Below, one piece after another: positions 1-9,002 of a stretch of 64,000 bases of DNA. The position numbers and the translations under genes were made by a program. A model generated the notes under the pieces. It did not search any database. It saw nothing but the letters and a program-made list of their open reading frames with translations, and was not told where the DNA came from. This stretch comes from Candidatus Gastranaerophilales bacterium (lineage in GTDB: Bacteria; Cyanobacteriota; Vampirovibrionia; Gastranaerophilales; Gastranaerophilaceae), in assembly GCA_944324305.1 (NCBI GenBank), contig CALUVV010000006.1, positions 1 through 64,000 of the forward strand, in the 5' to 3' direction. How positions within the stretch are numbered: position 1 is the first letter of the stretch; each line of letters begins with the position of its first letter.

Positions 1-617
1 GAAAAAATTTCTGTAAATTATTTGAACGTCACGCCAATATCATGAGCGGCAGTGATGTATGCAGCGGCAGTGTAATCAGTAATGGTACAACCGACTTTTC
101 AAATAAATCACCTGACATTACATTACGAAACGGCTTACGTATTTATAATATGCATAACGACGCAGGAGCTATTTCTATGTTATCTAATAATACTCAGGGC
201 GGAGTATATGACGGTGTACCTAATACTAATTCCTACGGCTACACAGTCTATGTAGATATCGACGGCTCCAAAGGCGATTCTCAATTGTGGAGCGATGTTT
301 ATCCCTTCTACATAACTTTATCGGGTAAAATCATTCCCGCCTACGATACATCTAATCTAAATCAAAGCGGCGGTGACAGTGCTCGTCATTTGCAGGTGAG
401 CGTAGAGAATGAGAATTACAACAGTGGAAAACGTAGTATCAAATGGCTTGCTAAAAGTGTTCCCTTTAAAGAAGGTGCTTGTATCGCAGGTTACGTGGGT
501 GACGCAACCCCTTATTGCAAAAATGGGACATCCTATACTAAGGCCGGAGAATGTACGACAAATTACAATTCAATGTGCCGTGTAAAACAGATACAGCCTG
601 TAAAGTTTTTCTTCTAA
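1..617 (+). CDS. Pilin-like secreted protein, C-terminal part (5' end outside window)
   Basis: The frame is open from base 3 to the stop at 615-617, and the start lies before the window. The encoded C-terminal domain is nearly identical to residues 340-537 of the long pilin-like protein at 9340-10953. Both share GGVYDGVPNTNSYGYTVYVD, DSQLWSDVYPFYITLSGK and the closing KQIQPVKFFF. The paralogue has a prepilin-type N-terminus and a Cys-rich middle, so this gene probably does too. Four cysteines near the C-terminus could form disulfides outside the cell. A strong hairpin terminator follows at 662. I infer a surface or pilus-associated protein; its ligand or partner cannot be seen. An internal ATG at 42 exists, but the frame upstream continues the paralogue alignment, so it is not the true start. 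Confidence 0.8.
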   Translation, partial: KNFCKLFERHANIMSGSDVCSGSVISNGTTDFSNKSPDITLRNGLRIYNMHNDAGAISMLSNNTQGGVYDGVPNTNSYGYTVYVDIDGSKGDSQLWSDVYPFYITLSGKIIPAYDTSNLNQSGGDSARHLQVSVENENYNSGKRSIKWLAKSVPFKEGACIAGYVGDATPYCKNGTSYTKAGECTTNYNSMCRVKQIQPVKFFF

Positions 618-661
618 CTCAAAGCTCTATAGTATCATAAAACATAAATGAGTTAGAATGC

Positions 662-687
662 GGCGCCGAATTTATTCGGCGCCTTTT
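662..687 (+). terminator. Rho-independent terminator after pilin-like gene
   Basis: A perfect 9-bp stem GGCGCCGAA / TTCGGCGCC with a 4-nt loop (TTTA) is followed by TTTTCCTTT. It sits 45 bases after the stop of the upstream pilin-like gene. The paralogous gene at 9340 has an equivalent hairpin at 11004. Confidence 0.85.
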
Positions 688-744
688 CCTTTACAAAGTT
701 TTCACTATTTGTTAAAATATAAAATATAACGGAAAGGAGCTATT

Positions 745-789
745 ATGGAACAATTAATTAATACATTCGGGGGGGGGGCAATTCTCTAG
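745..789 (+). CDS. Poly-G leader ORF of phase-variable pilin (OFF frame)
   Basis: This short frame has a good ribosome binding site (AAAGGAGC, ATG 745). It encodes MEQLINTF, then a Gly run made by ten G (769-778), then AIL and TAG at 787-789. Adding one G, or removing two, changes the reading to ...GGGGNSLAPKPAFTLAEV and joins the leader to the pilin frame that runs to 1463. With nine G a different stop (TAA) is reached. So only one of three frames gives the pilin. I read this as the 5' end of the following gene in a switched-off state, not as an independent peptide gene. Confidence 0.7.
   Translation: MEQLINTFGGGAIL
769..778 (+). repeat. Homopolymeric G10 tract (slipped-strand switch)
   Basis: Ten consecutive G lie inside the leader reading frame. 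The tract and the 18 bases after it (TCG10 then CAATTCTCTAGCTCCT) recur at 13412-13440. Long G runs in coding DNA are classic phase-variation tracts in other bacteria. Here the surrounding frames behave accordingly. Confidence 0.85.
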
Positions 790-809
790 CTCCTAAACCT
801 GCATTTACC

Positions 810-1463
810 TTGGCAGAGGTATTAATAACTCTCGGTATAATCGGCGTAGTTGCAGCTATGACATTACCTGTACTTGTCACAAATTACCGTAATATGGTTT
901 TGGAAAACCAATTCAAGAAATCTTACAGTATTTTATCCCGGGCATTAATCGGTACTAAAGAGGAACTCGGGGAAAATCTGCATCAAAACTATATACCGGG
1001 GCAGCCTGAAGGCTGGAGCGGTGCTGTCGAATTCAGAGAAACATATTTTAAATATTTGCAGAAACTTTCTGACGGCAGCATAGACCAGATGAATAATTTC
1101 GGGCAGGACTGGAAATCTTTTTCAGGTGTCAAAGAAAGTTCTTATTTAGGGCTTGGTGCTGTCCCCGGATATTTACTGCTTGCAGACGGAACATATGTTA
1201 CGGTATTAAAAAATAATTCAAGGCTTAATATACTGGTTGACATTAACGGGAGAAAGAAACCCAACAGAACTGGTTATGATGTTTTTTTATTTGTGGTTGA
1301 TACAAATCAGGACAAGCTTGTGTCCTGGTCTAACGAGAAAACCTACTGTGATAAAAATTCAAAAACTGCAGGTTATAACGGGAGAGCCTGTACTTATTTT
1401 GCTATGATTAACCAAAATCCTGACGATAAAACAAAGCAATATTTCAAATCATTAAAATGGTGA
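810..1463 (+). CDS. Prepilin-like protein, phase-variable, out of frame at G10
   Basis: The protein carries the type IV prepilin/pseudopilin hydrophobic helix (FTLAEVLITLGIIGVVAA). A globular domain follows with LVDINGRKKPNRTGYDVF, which resembles the calcium-loop-like 'D.NG.K.PN..G.D.F' motif of the other pilins here. The only start in the present frame is TTG 810, which lies inside the signal motif and would destroy it. An upstream in-frame stop (759-761) rules out any ATG or GTG. The real start must be ATG 745, reached only if the G10 tract changes length. The gene is therefore most likely OFF in this genome copy, while the rest of its frame is intact and conserved. The product, when made, should be processed by prepilin peptidase and inserted in the membrane. 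Confidence 0.8.
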   Translation: MAEVLITLGIIGVVAAMTLPVLVTNYRNMVLENQFKKSYSILSRALIGTKEELGENLHQNYIPGQPEGWSGAVEFRETYFKYLQKLSDGSIDQMNNFGQDWKSFSGVKESSYLGLGAVPGYLLLADGTYVTVLKNNSRLNILVDINGRKKPNRTGYDVFLFVVDTNQDKLVSWSNEKTYCDKNSKTAGYNGRACTYFAMINQNPDDKTKQYFKSLKW

Positions 1464-1472
1464 TGCCGCAAT

Positions 1473-1500
1473 TTGAAAAAATTTTTGTTCCTGATATAAT
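1473..1500 (+). promoter_or_regulatory. prfA promoter, leaderless type
   Basis: A -35 TTGAAA (1473-1478), a 16-nt spacer and a -10 TATAAT (1495-1500) lie exactly 6 nt before ATG 1507. No Shine-Dalgarno sequence fits in between, so transcription should begin at or next to the start codon. The same -10 to ATG spacing is seen at 6060, 13491 and 22618. Confidence 0.7.
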
Positions 1501-1506
1501 CAGGGT

Positions 1507-2589
1507 ATGAAAGATATGTTAGATAAAATTCTCCAGATTGAGAAGAAATATAATGAATTAGGTGTCACATTATCAGATCCTGCGGTAATTCAGGATTATA
1601 ATAAATTCAGGGATCTTTCCAAACAAAGAAAATCCATGGAAGAAACCGTGAATTTATACTATGAATGGAAAAAAGCAGTTGACGCTATAGACGAAGCAAA
1701 AGAATTGCTGAAAGCCGAACACGACGAAGAAATGCGTTCGTTTTTTAAAGCTGAAATTGAAAATAATGAAGCAAAACTTCCCGAGTATGAAGAACGTATG
1801 AAAGTTCTCTTACTCCCGCGCGACCCGATGGATGATAAAGATATTATGCTTGAAATCAGAGGGGGAGCAGGCGGTGACGAAGCCAATATTTTTGCGGGCG
1901 ACCTTGCAAGAATGTATATGCGCTACGCTGATAAACAAGGCTGGCAAACTCAGGTTTTGAGTAAAACCGAATGCGAAGCGGGCGGTGTTTCCGAAATAAT
2001 TATTTCAATGAAAGGCGACAGCATTTATTCAAAATTAAAATATGAATCAGGTGTTCACAGAGTTCAAAGAGTTCCCGCAACGGAATCTCAGGGACGTGTA
2101 CATACTTCAACCGCAACAGTTGCTGTAATGCCAGAAGTTGATGATGTTGAAGTCGAGCTTAATATGAATGATGTTGAAATAACAACTGCTCGTTCAGGCG
2201 GTGCAGGCGGACAAAACGTCAATAAAGTTGAAACGGCTGCAAGGGTTTTTCACAAACCTACAGGAATTATGATTTTCTGTACGGAAGAACGTTCGCAATT
2301 ACAGAACAAAGAACGCGCGCTTCAAATTCTTAAAGCCAAACTTTATGATATGGAAGTTCAGAAGCAAATGAAAGAAATCACCGATTTACGCCGTTCTCAG
2401 GTCGGTACGGGCGACAGGAGCGAACGTATCAGGACGTATAACTTCCCTCAAGGACGTTTGACCGATCACAGAATTAATCATAATCTTAACGTAAATACGG
2501 TAATTGACGGTGATTTGGATGAATTGATTAATCTGCTTACCGAGCACGACCAAAAATTAAAGTTGGAAAAACTTGCAGAGGTGAATTAG
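1507..2589 (+). CDS. prfA: Peptide chain release factor 1
   Basis: Class I release factor that reads UAA and UAG and triggers peptidyl-tRNA hydrolysis in the ribosome. The 360-residue length is normal. The PAT anticodon-mimic lies in [12 protein letters not shown], which marks RF1 rather than RF2. The catalytic GGQ lies in [13 protein letters not shown]. The N-terminal coiled coil (about 1-100) is present. The gene overlaps the next start by one base (TAG/GTG), so prfA, ylxR and infB form an operon. This order, without nusA or rimP in front, differs from the common nusA-ylxR-infB order. The start is supported by the TATAAT six bases upstream; there is no ribosome binding site. Confidence 0.97.
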   Translation: MKDMLDKILQIEKKYNELGVTLSDPAVIQDYNKFRDLSKQRKSMEETVNLYYEWKKAVDAIDEAKELLKAEHDEEMRSFFKAEIENNEAKLPEYEERMKVLLLPRDPMDDKDIMLEIRGGAGGDEANIFAGDLARMYMRYADKQGWQTQVLSKTECEAGGVSEIIISMKGDSIYSKLKYESGVHRVQRVPATESQGRVHTSTATVAVMPEVDDVEVELNMNDVEITTARSGGAGGQNVNKVETAARVFHKPTGIMIFCTEERSQLQNKERALQILKAKLYDMEVQKQMKEITDLRRSQVGTGDRSERIRTYNFPQGRLTDHRINHNLNVNTVIDGDLDELINLLTEHDQKLKLEKLAEVN

Positions 2590-2834
2590 TGGCAGAACGA
2601 AAATGTGCAGGGTGCGGAAAAATTAAAAACAGAGATGAATTAATAAAAATTACTAAGGAAAACCTGCACGGCGACGTTATTATAAACCACAGCAATAAAA
2701 TATTTGGCAGATCGGTATATCTCTGCTATAATAATTCTTGTATAGAGGCTGCTTTTAAAAAAAACAGGATTGCTAAAGCATTAAAAACCTCTGTACCGGA
2801 AGATTTGAAAGGAAGATTAATAAATGAGTTTTGA
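2589..2834 (+). CDS. ylxR: YlxR family RNA-binding protein
   Basis: A small basic protein of 81 residues with the family signature (CAGCGKIKNRDELIKI near the N-terminus, GRSVYLCYNNSCIEAAFKK in the middle). In other bacteria YlxR lies between nusA and infB, binds RNA and may affect RNase P or transcription. Here it starts with GTG at 2589, sharing a base with the prfA stop, and its end overlaps infB by 11 bases, so translation is probably coupled. Two cysteine pairs near the start could bind metal, though not all homologues keep them. Function in this organism is inferred from the family only. Confidence 0.9.
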   Translation: MAERKCAGCGKIKNRDELIKITKENLHGDVIINHSNKIFGRSVYLCYNNSCIEAAFKKNRIAKALKTSVPEDLKGRLINEF

Positions 2835-5316
2835 GACAATAAGAATAAATGAATTAGCAAAAGAATTGGGGCTTACAAGCAAAGAAGTCATAGAAAAGTT
2901 TGCCCAGCTTTCAATTACAGGCAAAACTCATTCAAGCACGGTTACCGTTGATCAGGTGAAAAGATTAAAAGAATTTATCGCTGCAGGCGGTGTTAAAGAA
3001 ACCAAAAAGCCCAAAGCTTTTGTTGTTAAAAAGGCAAAAACTCCGGATACTCCTGCGATTGAAGAACCGAAAGAAGAAAATAAATCTGAAGTTAAAAAGG
3101 TGAGTGTTCCGAAAGTTGAGGTAGTAAGATCCAAACCGCAAAGCCGTCTCGAAATTGTAAGACGCGCTCCGCAAAGACCTGCTGCCGAAAAATCCGATAA
3201 ACCCGCAGAAAACAGAAAATTTCCGCCGCGTTCTGACAGAGGTCCCAGAGGCGAAAGACCTTTTCCGCCTAAAAAAGACGGAGCGCCTTCTTCCAAAAAA
3301 CCTTTTGAAAAACCGTCAGGTGAAAGAAAACCTATTCAAAGAACAATAATTTCCCAAGATATTTATGAAAATAAAGGTCAGGGAAGAAAACGTACAGGAG
3401 CAGATGCCAGAAAAAAAGGTAAAGATTTTAATTCTAAAAAAGAAGAGCAGGAAAGAATTTCTTTAGAAAAAGCAGCTGCTCAAAAACATAAAAAACGTTC
3501 GCATAAAGAAGAAGAAACAGCACAAGTTACGCAAATCGTTGTAAACAGAGCGATGACTATAAGCGAACTTTCGGACAAAATTCAAAAAACTCCGGCTGAA
3601 ATTGTTAAATTTTTAATGCTTAACGGTATTATGGCAACAGTTAACCAGCTTATTGATGTTGATGTTATTAAAAAGATTTGTGCCGAATATGAGCTTGAAG
3701 TTCTTGATGAAGATTTAGAAGCTTACATGGAAGAAGAACTTGAAAAAGAAGAAAAAGTTAAAAAGCTTACCGAAGTTGACAAAAAATTACTAAAAAAACG
3801 CGCTCCAGTTGTAAGTATTATGGGACACGTTGACCACGGTAAAACAACTTTGCTTGACAGTATAAGAGCTTCCAAACACAAAATTGTTGCAACCGAAGTC
3901 GGCGGTATTACACAGTCAATCGGTGCTTACACTGTTTATTTGGATAATAATAAAGAGAAAAAGATTGTATTTGTTGATACTCCGGGGCACGAAGCATTTA
4001 CGGAAATGAGAGCCCGCGGTGCTAAAGCAACGGATATTGCAATCCTTGTAGTTGCGGCGGATGACGGTATAATGCCGCAGACAATCGAAGCTATTAACCA
4101 TGCTAAAGCTGCGGAAGTTCCTATTATTGTAGCTGTTAACAAAATTGATAAACCCGGAGCAAATCCCGATAAAATTTTGCAGCAATTGACTGAACACGGA
4201 CTTGTTCCCGAAGAATGGGGCGGAGATACGATTACGGTTAAAGTTTCTGCGTTACAGGGAACGGGTATTGATGAATTATTAGAATACATATTACTTGTAG
4301 CGGATGTTCAAGATTTGAAAGCTAACCCGAAAGCAGAAGCATCAGGAGTTGTTATAGAAGCTAATCTTGATAAAGGTAAAGGTCCTGTTGCAACATTGCT
4401 TGTTCAAAATGGAACATTGCGTGTCGGTAATTGTATTGTTGTAGGTACGGCCTGCGGCCGCGTAAGAGCTTTGCTTTCCGATTCCGGAGAAAGAATTCAA
4501 AAAGCAGAGCCTTCTACTCCTGTTGAAATTTTAGGATTGACTGAAGTTCCGCAGGCAGGCGACTATTTTGAAGTTGTAAAAAATGAAAAAGAAATGAAAT
4601 CAATTGTTCAGGAACGTAAAGAAAAAGAACGCAATAAACGTTTAGATGCGATGCTTCCTGCACATGTCAGACGTGAAGCCGTTGCAGGTGAAGACGATGT
4701 TCCGCAATTGAACTTGATTATTAAAGCTAACACAAACGGTTCGGCAGAAGCTGTTTCGCAGGCAATTGCCCAGCTTGAATCTACCGAAATCAAGACTAAG
4801 ATTATTCACGTAGGTGTTGGTGATATCTCCGAAGCTGATGTAATGCTTGCTTCTGCATCAAATGCTTTAATTTTGGGCTTTACGGTAAAAGAGGATTCAA
4901 ATGCCCTTGCAGCAGCCGAAAAAGAAGGCGTTACAATTAAGAAATATGATATTATTTATCAAATTCTTGAAGATATTGAAAAAACAATGTTATCTCTTCT
5001 TCAACCTGAAATTAAGCATGTTGAACTTGGTAAAGCAGAAGTCCGCCAGGTATTTACAATCGGTAAAACAACCAAAATTGCGGGCTGTTACGTAACGGAA
5101 GGCAAGATTGTAAGAAGCAAAGATGCTGTTCTTCTCCGTGACGGCAAAGAAATTTTCAGAGGTGCAATAGACCAGCTTAAACGTTTCAAAGATGATGTTA
5201 AAGAAGTTGCACAGGGTTTTGAATGCGGAATTTCTTTTGCAAAGTGGAACGATATTGAAGTCGGCGACATTATCGAAGTATCTACAAAAGAAGAAGTTGA
5301 ACGTTCCAGCTTATAA
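2824..5316 (+). CDS. infB: Translation initiation factor IF-2
   Basis: GTPase that brings initiator tRNA to the 30S subunit and promotes subunit joining. An IF2 N-terminal module (about 1-55) leads into a long basic, low-complexity linker (about 55-230). A second N-domain follows (about 238-295), then the G domain with GHVDHGKT (334-341), DTPGHE and NKID. Domains II, III and IV complete the 830 residues, a usual length. It overlaps ylxR at its start. Its stop overlaps by six bases with the convergent prepilin-like gene on the other strand, so the two transcripts meet tail to tail. Confidence 0.97.
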   Translation: MSFETIRINELAKELGLTSKEVIEKFAQLSITGKTHSSTVTVDQVKRLKEFIAAGGVKETKKPKAFVVKKAKTPDTPAIEEPKEENKSEVKKVSVPKVEVVRSKPQSRLEIVRRAPQRPAAEKSDKPAENRKFPPRSDRGPRGERPFPPKKDGAPSSKKPFEKPSGERKPIQRTIISQDIYENKGQGRKRTGADARKKGKDFNSKKEEQERISLEKAAAQKHKKRSHKEEETAQVTQIVVNRAMTISELSDKIQKTPAEIVKFLMLNGIMATVNQLIDVDVIKKICAEYELEVLDEDLEAYMEEELEKEEKVKKLTEVDKKLLKKRAPVVSIMGHVDHGKTTLLDSIRASKHKIVATEVGGITQSIGAYTVYLDNNKEKKIVFVDTPGHEAFTEMRARGAKATDIAILVVAADDGIMPQTIEAINHAKAAEVPIIVAVNKIDKPGANPDKILQQLTEHGLVPEEWGGDTITVKVSALQGTGIDELLEYILLVADVQDLKANPKAEASGVVIEANLDKGKGPVATLLVQNGTLRVGNCIVVGTACGRVRALLSDSGERIQKAEPSTPVEILGLTEVPQAGDYFEVVKNEKEMKSIVQERKEKERNKRLDAMLPAHVRREAVAGEDDVPQLNLIIKANTNGSAEAVSQAIAQLESTEIKTKIIHVGVGDISEADVMLASASNALILGFTVKEDSNALAAAEKEGVTIKKYDIIYQILEDIEKTMLSLLQPEIKHVELGKAEVRQVFTIGKTTKIAGCYVTEGKIVRSKDAVLLRDGKEIFRGAIDQLKRFKDDVKEVAQGFECGISFAKWNDIEVGDIIEVSTKEEVERSSL

Positions 5317-5952
5317 TCTGTGAGGATAATCGGGTTTATATTCCCACCCGTCGAGTAGTAACAGCTGAGAGCAAAATGCAGTACTTCTTTTGCATAATCT
5401 TAGAATATTATTGCGATCGTTCATGTCTTTTGTGTATTTATCTTCTCCTTCAGGTGATTCCATGCCGTCTATATCACCAATCCAGTTGTAAGCACTGAAA
5501 TTTCCATTTTTTAATAAAAATACGTACTGATCACGTCCGTTTGAGTTAGGTAATTTATCGCCGTTTACATCATATCTCAAATCTATAGTACCGCCTTTTG
5601 ATATAAAAAGTTTAGTACCGTCGCCAAAGTATACAATAAATGCGTTTCTCCCCTCTGAGACAGCTTTTTCTTGTCTTATAACGTTTTGAAAATAGGAAGC
5701 GAAATGCTGGTTCCAGTATTGCTCAAGAGCTTCCGAACTGTTTTCCGAACTTTCCCATTCTCCCGGGATTTCGCCGCTGTCATTATTATACATTATTATT
5801 GCCTGCTGCATTGTACTATAGAACTTTTTTAATCTTGCTGAGTATTCTGTTTTTTTATAATTTCCTATTAATGCAGGCATTGTTAATGCTGCAACAACTC
5901 CTATAATCCCTAATGTTATCAGTACCTCTGCCAGCGTAAATCCTTTTTTCAT
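5311..5952 (-). CDS. Prepilin-like protein
   Basis: It begins MKKGFTLAEVLITLGIIG, a type IV prepilin/pseudopilin signal with a very short leader (cleavage expected before the Phe). A soluble domain with DLRYDVNGDKLPNSNGRDQ, the pilin 'D.NG...PN..G.D' loop, follows. I start it at ATG 5952, because AAGAAAGGAGC precedes that codon by the right distance; an upstream in-frame ATG adds 29 residues unlike any pilin leader. No poly-G tract precedes it, so unlike its neighbours it is not obviously phase-variable. It is convergent with infB. I infer a minor pilin or secretion pseudopilin. Confidence 0.88.
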   Translation of the reverse strand: MKKGFTLAEVLITLGIIGVVAALTMPALIGNYKKTEYSARLKKFYSTMQQAIIMYNNDSGEIPGEWESSENSSEALEQYWNQHFASYFQNVIRQEKAVSEGRNAFIVYFGDGTKLFISKGGTIDLRYDVNGDKLPNSNGRDQYVFLLKNGNFSAYNWIGDIDGMESPEGEDKYTKDMNDRNNILRLCKRSTAFCSQLLLLDGWEYKPDYPHRL

Positions 5953-6047
5953 AAACGCTCCTTTCTTAATAATATATGAATATAATATATAATAATGAAA
6001 TATATTCATGATTATATATATATTTTCATAATCTGTCAATGGAAATG

Positions 6048-6053
6048 TATAAT
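6048..6053 (+). promoter_or_regulatory. -10 box, leaderless spacing
   Basis: A perfect TATAAT is followed by 6 nt and ATG 6060, as upstream of prfA. The -35 region is weak. It lies inside the longer open frame that starts at 6039, which argues for the 6060 start. Confidence 0.5.
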
Positions 6054-6059
6054 ATTCTT

Positions 6060-6284
6060 ATGAATGTACGTGAAGAAGTTAAAATAATGCTGGGTTCAAA
6101 ATGTATGACGATTACGGAACTTGCAAAGAAAATGACAGAGTTAAGCGGAAAAAGTTATTCACAGAGCCTAATATCTCATAAACTTGCAAGTGAATCTCTC
6201 AGGTATACCGAAATGAAAATGATTTGCAAAATTTTGGGGTACCGAATTTATATAGACTTTGATGAGATCCGATTGGGGCGGTAA
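6060..6284 (+). CDS. Small helix-turn-helix (Xre-like) protein
   Basis: A 74-residue protein, MNVREEVKIMLGSKCMT then ITELAKKMTELSGKSYSQSLISHKL, with a predicted HTH: helix, turn at 'SYSQSLISHK', then 'RYTEMKMICKILGYRI'. It resembles small Cro/CI-type DNA-binding proteins. The frame is open from 6039, but I prefer ATG 6060: a TATAAT sits six bases before it, no ribosome binding site exists for either start, and homology to HTH folds begins there. It is divergent from the pilin gene at 5952 and about 45 bases before rbfA. Target unknown. Confidence 0.65.
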   Translation: MNVREEVKIMLGSKCMTITELAKKMTELSGKSYSQSLISHKLASESLRYTEMKMICKILGYRIYIDFDEIRLGR

Positions 6285-6328
6285 TTTTTATTATTTCATG
6301 TTATAATTGTCTTACCAAGGAGATAATT

Positions 6329-6673
6329 ATGACTTTAAGAAATGAACGTGTAAGAAAAGAATTAATGAGAGATATTTCGGATATTTTACGTAAAGAAATC
6401 CGCGGACTTGCCGGCGTTGTATCCGTTTTGGATGTGGAAGTTTCTCATGATAATTCATTTGCAAAAGTTATTTACAGCGTGTTAGGTTCTGAAGAACAGA
6501 TTGAAAAGACAAAAGAAGTTATTGAAAAAAGTACTCCTAAAATTCGTTATGAAGTAGGCAAGCGTATTCGTTTACGTTTAACTCCGGAATTAAAATTTGT
6601 CTATACAGACTCGTTGGAAAAGGGGTCGAGAGTAAGTGAAATCATAGATAAAATTTCAAGGGGAGAACTGTAA
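6329..6673 (+). CDS. rbfA: Ribosome-binding factor A
   Basis: A KH-fold 30S maturation factor needed for 16S rRNA 5' end processing and cold growth. At 114 residues it matches the family. It contains the N-terminal RNERVRKELMRDISDILRKE, the central VSVLDVEVSHD and the RLRLTPELKFVYTDS block. A strong ribosome binding site (AAGGAG) precedes ATG 6329, and a TATAAT lies about 25 bases further up. It is followed after six bases by truB, the usual bacterial rbfA-truB pairing. Confidence 0.96.
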   Translation: MTLRNERVRKELMRDISDILRKEIRGLAGVVSVLDVEVSHDNSFAKVIYSVLGSEEQIEKTKEVIEKSTPKIRYEVGKRIRLRLTPELKFVYTDSLEKGSRVSEIIDKISRGEL

Positions 6674-6679
6674 TAATCA

Positions 6680-7528
6680 ATGTTTGGATTTCTGAATGTT
6701 TATAAGCCTGTCGGTATGACTTCTCATGATGTGGTTTCAAAACTCAGAAAGCTTACTAATATTAAACAAATAGGTCATACGGGGACATTAGACCCGTTTG
6801 CCGAGGGCGTTTTGCCTGTTTGTATCGGAAAAGCCACACGTCTTATCGAATATCTGGATGATGATAAAGAGTATCTGGCCGCGGTGCAATTTGGAACATC
6901 TACAACAACATATGACATAGAAGGTGAAGTTACTTTTACTTCCGATAAGAAAATTACTGCTGAAAATATAAAAAATTCACTTAAGGATTTTGAGGGTGAA
7001 ATTTTGCAGTATCCCCCGATTTATTCCGCAATTAAGCTTAAAGGCAAAAAGCTTTACGAGTATGCAAGAAGCGGGCAGGAAGTTAAAATCGACCCGCGGA
7101 AAGTTACTATAGAAAATATTGAACTGAAATCATTTGATGAAGAACTTCAGCAGGCTGAAATTTTAATAAAATGTTCAAAGGGAACTTATATCCGTTCTAT
7201 CGCCCACGATTTAGGACAGAAGCTTGAATGCGGAGCACATCTTATAAAATTAGTAAGAACTCAGGCCGGAAAGTTCAAAGTTGAAAACAGCGTCAAACTT
7301 GAAGAGATTGATGTTATAAAAAATCTTGTTAATCCTCTGGAAGTACTGAATTATCCTAAGATTTCAGCAGCCGCTGATGATATTGAATATATACGTAACG
7401 GCCGTGCCCTAAAAAATAAAAATATTAAGCATGGTTCTGTAGTTATTTTGATTTATAATGATAATGAAATCTGTGCTGTAGGAATAGCAGATAATGATGT
7501 AATAAAATTAAAGAAAGTGTTTTTATAA
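6680..7528 (+). CDS. truB: tRNA pseudouridine(55) synthase
   Basis: Converts U55 of tRNA T-loops to pseudouridine. The catalytic aspartate is D38 in HTGTLDPFAEGVLP (about 33-46). The substrate-binding KGTYIRSIAHDLG and a C-terminal PUA-like tail are present in 282 residues. It follows rbfA closely, and its TAA shares a base with the ATG of the next gene, so rbfA-truB-DUF2993-GerMN-HicB-like appear to be one transcription unit. Confidence 0.96.
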   Translation: MFGFLNVYKPVGMTSHDVVSKLRKLTNIKQIGHTGTLDPFAEGVLPVCIGKATRLIEYLDDDKEYLAAVQFGTSTTTYDIEGEVTFTSDKKITAENIKNSLKDFEGEILQYPPIYSAIKLKGKKLYEYARSGQEVKIDPRKVTIENIELKSFDEELQQAEILIKCSKGTYIRSIAHDLGQKLECGAHLIKLVRTQAGKFKVENSVKLEEIDVIKNLVNPLEVLNYPKISAAADDIEYIRNGRALKNKNIKHGSVVILIYNDNEICAVGIADNDVIKLKKVFL

Positions 7529-8385
7529 TGAAAAAGTTTATCATAACTTTAGCTCTGATGTCATTGGGTCAAATGTGCTTTGCACAGAACTGCGAAACTC
7601 TTTGCTGCCCTGCACCGTATGACCTGACGTCAGGAATATCAAGATTTGTAAGTAATGTTACGGGGCAGAATTTTTTAGCTGAAAAGATTGGTGAAAGCAT
7701 TACTAAAAGAGCAATTAAGAAAAATATTGCGAGCGGAAAAATTGATGTAAATATTAACTCATTCAGTACGAGAGATTTGAAAGCCGGAAGGTTTAAATCT
7801 TTTGAAATTACAGGTAAAAACGTTGATATAGAGGGTGTTTATATTTCGTACTTTAATGCAAAAACAATATGTAATTTTAATTACATTCCGCACGATAAAG
7901 ATAATAACTATATTGTCAAGGAAGATATTCCGCTTATATTTAAAACCGAAATAACGGAAGATGATCTTAATAATACAATGAATTCTTCCGACTATAAAAG
8001 ATTGATTAATGATATAAACAGTATCGGCGGAAGTTTTAACCTGTTTGAAATTACCTCTACGAATATAAAATTAAAAAACGGGAAAATGTATTACATCGTA
8101 AAATATGCGATGCCATTTGTGAGAAAAACAAAAGAAGTTGTTATAAGTGCGGATATTAATGTTCAAAACGGAAAGATTGTATTAAATAATGCCGGCTTTG
8201 AAAGCAGACATTCCGTTATGGATATCGATACTTTTTCAAGTATTTTAAATTATATCAACCCGCTTGATTTTTCGGCAAAAATATTAGAAAATAAAGATGC
8301 AAAATTTAATATTGAAAATGTAAAAATTGCAGATAAAAAAATTACAATTGACGGAAGAATGACAATTCTTAAAGATAAGGAATAA
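7528..8385 (+). CDS. Exported DUF2993 (LmeA-like) protein
   Basis: It starts with a clear signal peptide (MKKFIITLALMSLGQMCFAQ, cleavage near residue 19-20). The rest is a beta-rich lipid-binding fold with the family pattern 'SFSTRDLKAGRFKSFEITGKN' (split here; residues about 78-98) and 'GVYISYFNAKTICNF'. DUF2993 proteins are common in cyanobacteria and actinobacteria, where LmeA binds phosphoinositides in the periplasm. Here a role in envelope lipid handling is inference. It shares its first base with the truB stop. Confidence 0.75.
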   Translation: MKKFIITLALMSLGQMCFAQNCETLCCPAPYDLTSGISRFVSNVTGQNFLAEKIGESITKRAIKKNIASGKIDVNINSFSTRDLKAGRFKSFEITGKNVDIEGVYISYFNAKTICNFNYIPHDKDNNYIVKEDIPLIFKTEITEDDLNNTMNSSDYKRLINDINSIGGSFNLFEITSTNIKLKNGKMYYIVKYAMPFVRKTKEVVISADINVQNGKIVLNNAGFESRHSVMDIDTFSSILNYINPLDFSAKILENKDAKFNIENVKIADKKITIDGRMTILKDKE

Positions 8386-8389
8386 TATT

Positions 8390-8998
8390 ATGCGTAAAAA
8401 CGAAAGAGTATTTTTAGGTGTAACTGCGGTAATAATGGTTGCGGTATGCAGTGTTTTAGGTTTAAGAATGCTTTATCATAATGATGAAAATGTATCAGGA
8501 CCTCTTACTCCTGTACCCGAGACGCAAGTGCCGAAAGAACAGGATGACACTCCTAAGCCTCAGCCTGTTGAAAAGGTTTACGTGAATGTTTTCTTTATCG
8601 GACAGAATGCCAATAAAGAGGAAGTTTACAGAGCCGTAAACCGTGAATATGATAAGGATATTGACGGACCTAAGATTAAATTTGCAATTCAATCTTTGAT
8701 ATCAGGCCCGACAACTTATGAAAAATCAAAGGGTGTTTATTCCGAAATCCCTTCAGGAACCCGTGTAATAGCAATTAATGAAACGGCAGACAAAGTTGTG
8801 ATAAATCTTAATTCCGCATTTGAAAACGGCGGAGGTACGGACAGCCTTTACAAAAGATTAAATCAGCTTATTAAGACGGCAAAAAGAAATACTGATAAAC
8901 CCGTATATCTTTATATTGAAGGCAATAAGGCAGAAGTTATCGGCGGAGAAGGTATTATGATAACACAGCCTTTGAATGAAAATTCTCTGGACGGTTAA
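8390..8998 (+). CDS. GerMN-domain protein with N-terminal membrane anchor
   Basis: An N-terminal transmembrane segment (about 8-27) is followed by a Pro-rich linker and a GerMN domain (about 65-190). Visible motifs include VYVNVFFIGQ, the 'AIQSLISGPT' helix and 'VVINLNSAF'. GerMN domains occur in spore germination proteins and in lipoproteins near cell-wall amidases. This lineage is not known to sporulate, so a cell-wall role is more likely. It has a ribosome binding site (AAGGA) and lies four bases after the DUF2993 gene. Confidence 0.75.
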   Translation: MRKNERVFLGVTAVIMVAVCSVLGLRMLYHNDENVSGPLTPVPETQVPKEQDDTPKPQPVEKVYVNVFFIGQNANKEEVYRAVNREYDKDIDGPKIKFAIQSLISGPTTYEKSKGVYSEIPSGTRVIAINETADKVVINLNSAFENGGGTDSLYKRLNQLIKTAKRNTDKPVYLYIEGNKAEVIGGEGIMITQPLNENSLDG

Positions 8999-9002
8999 CC
9001 GA

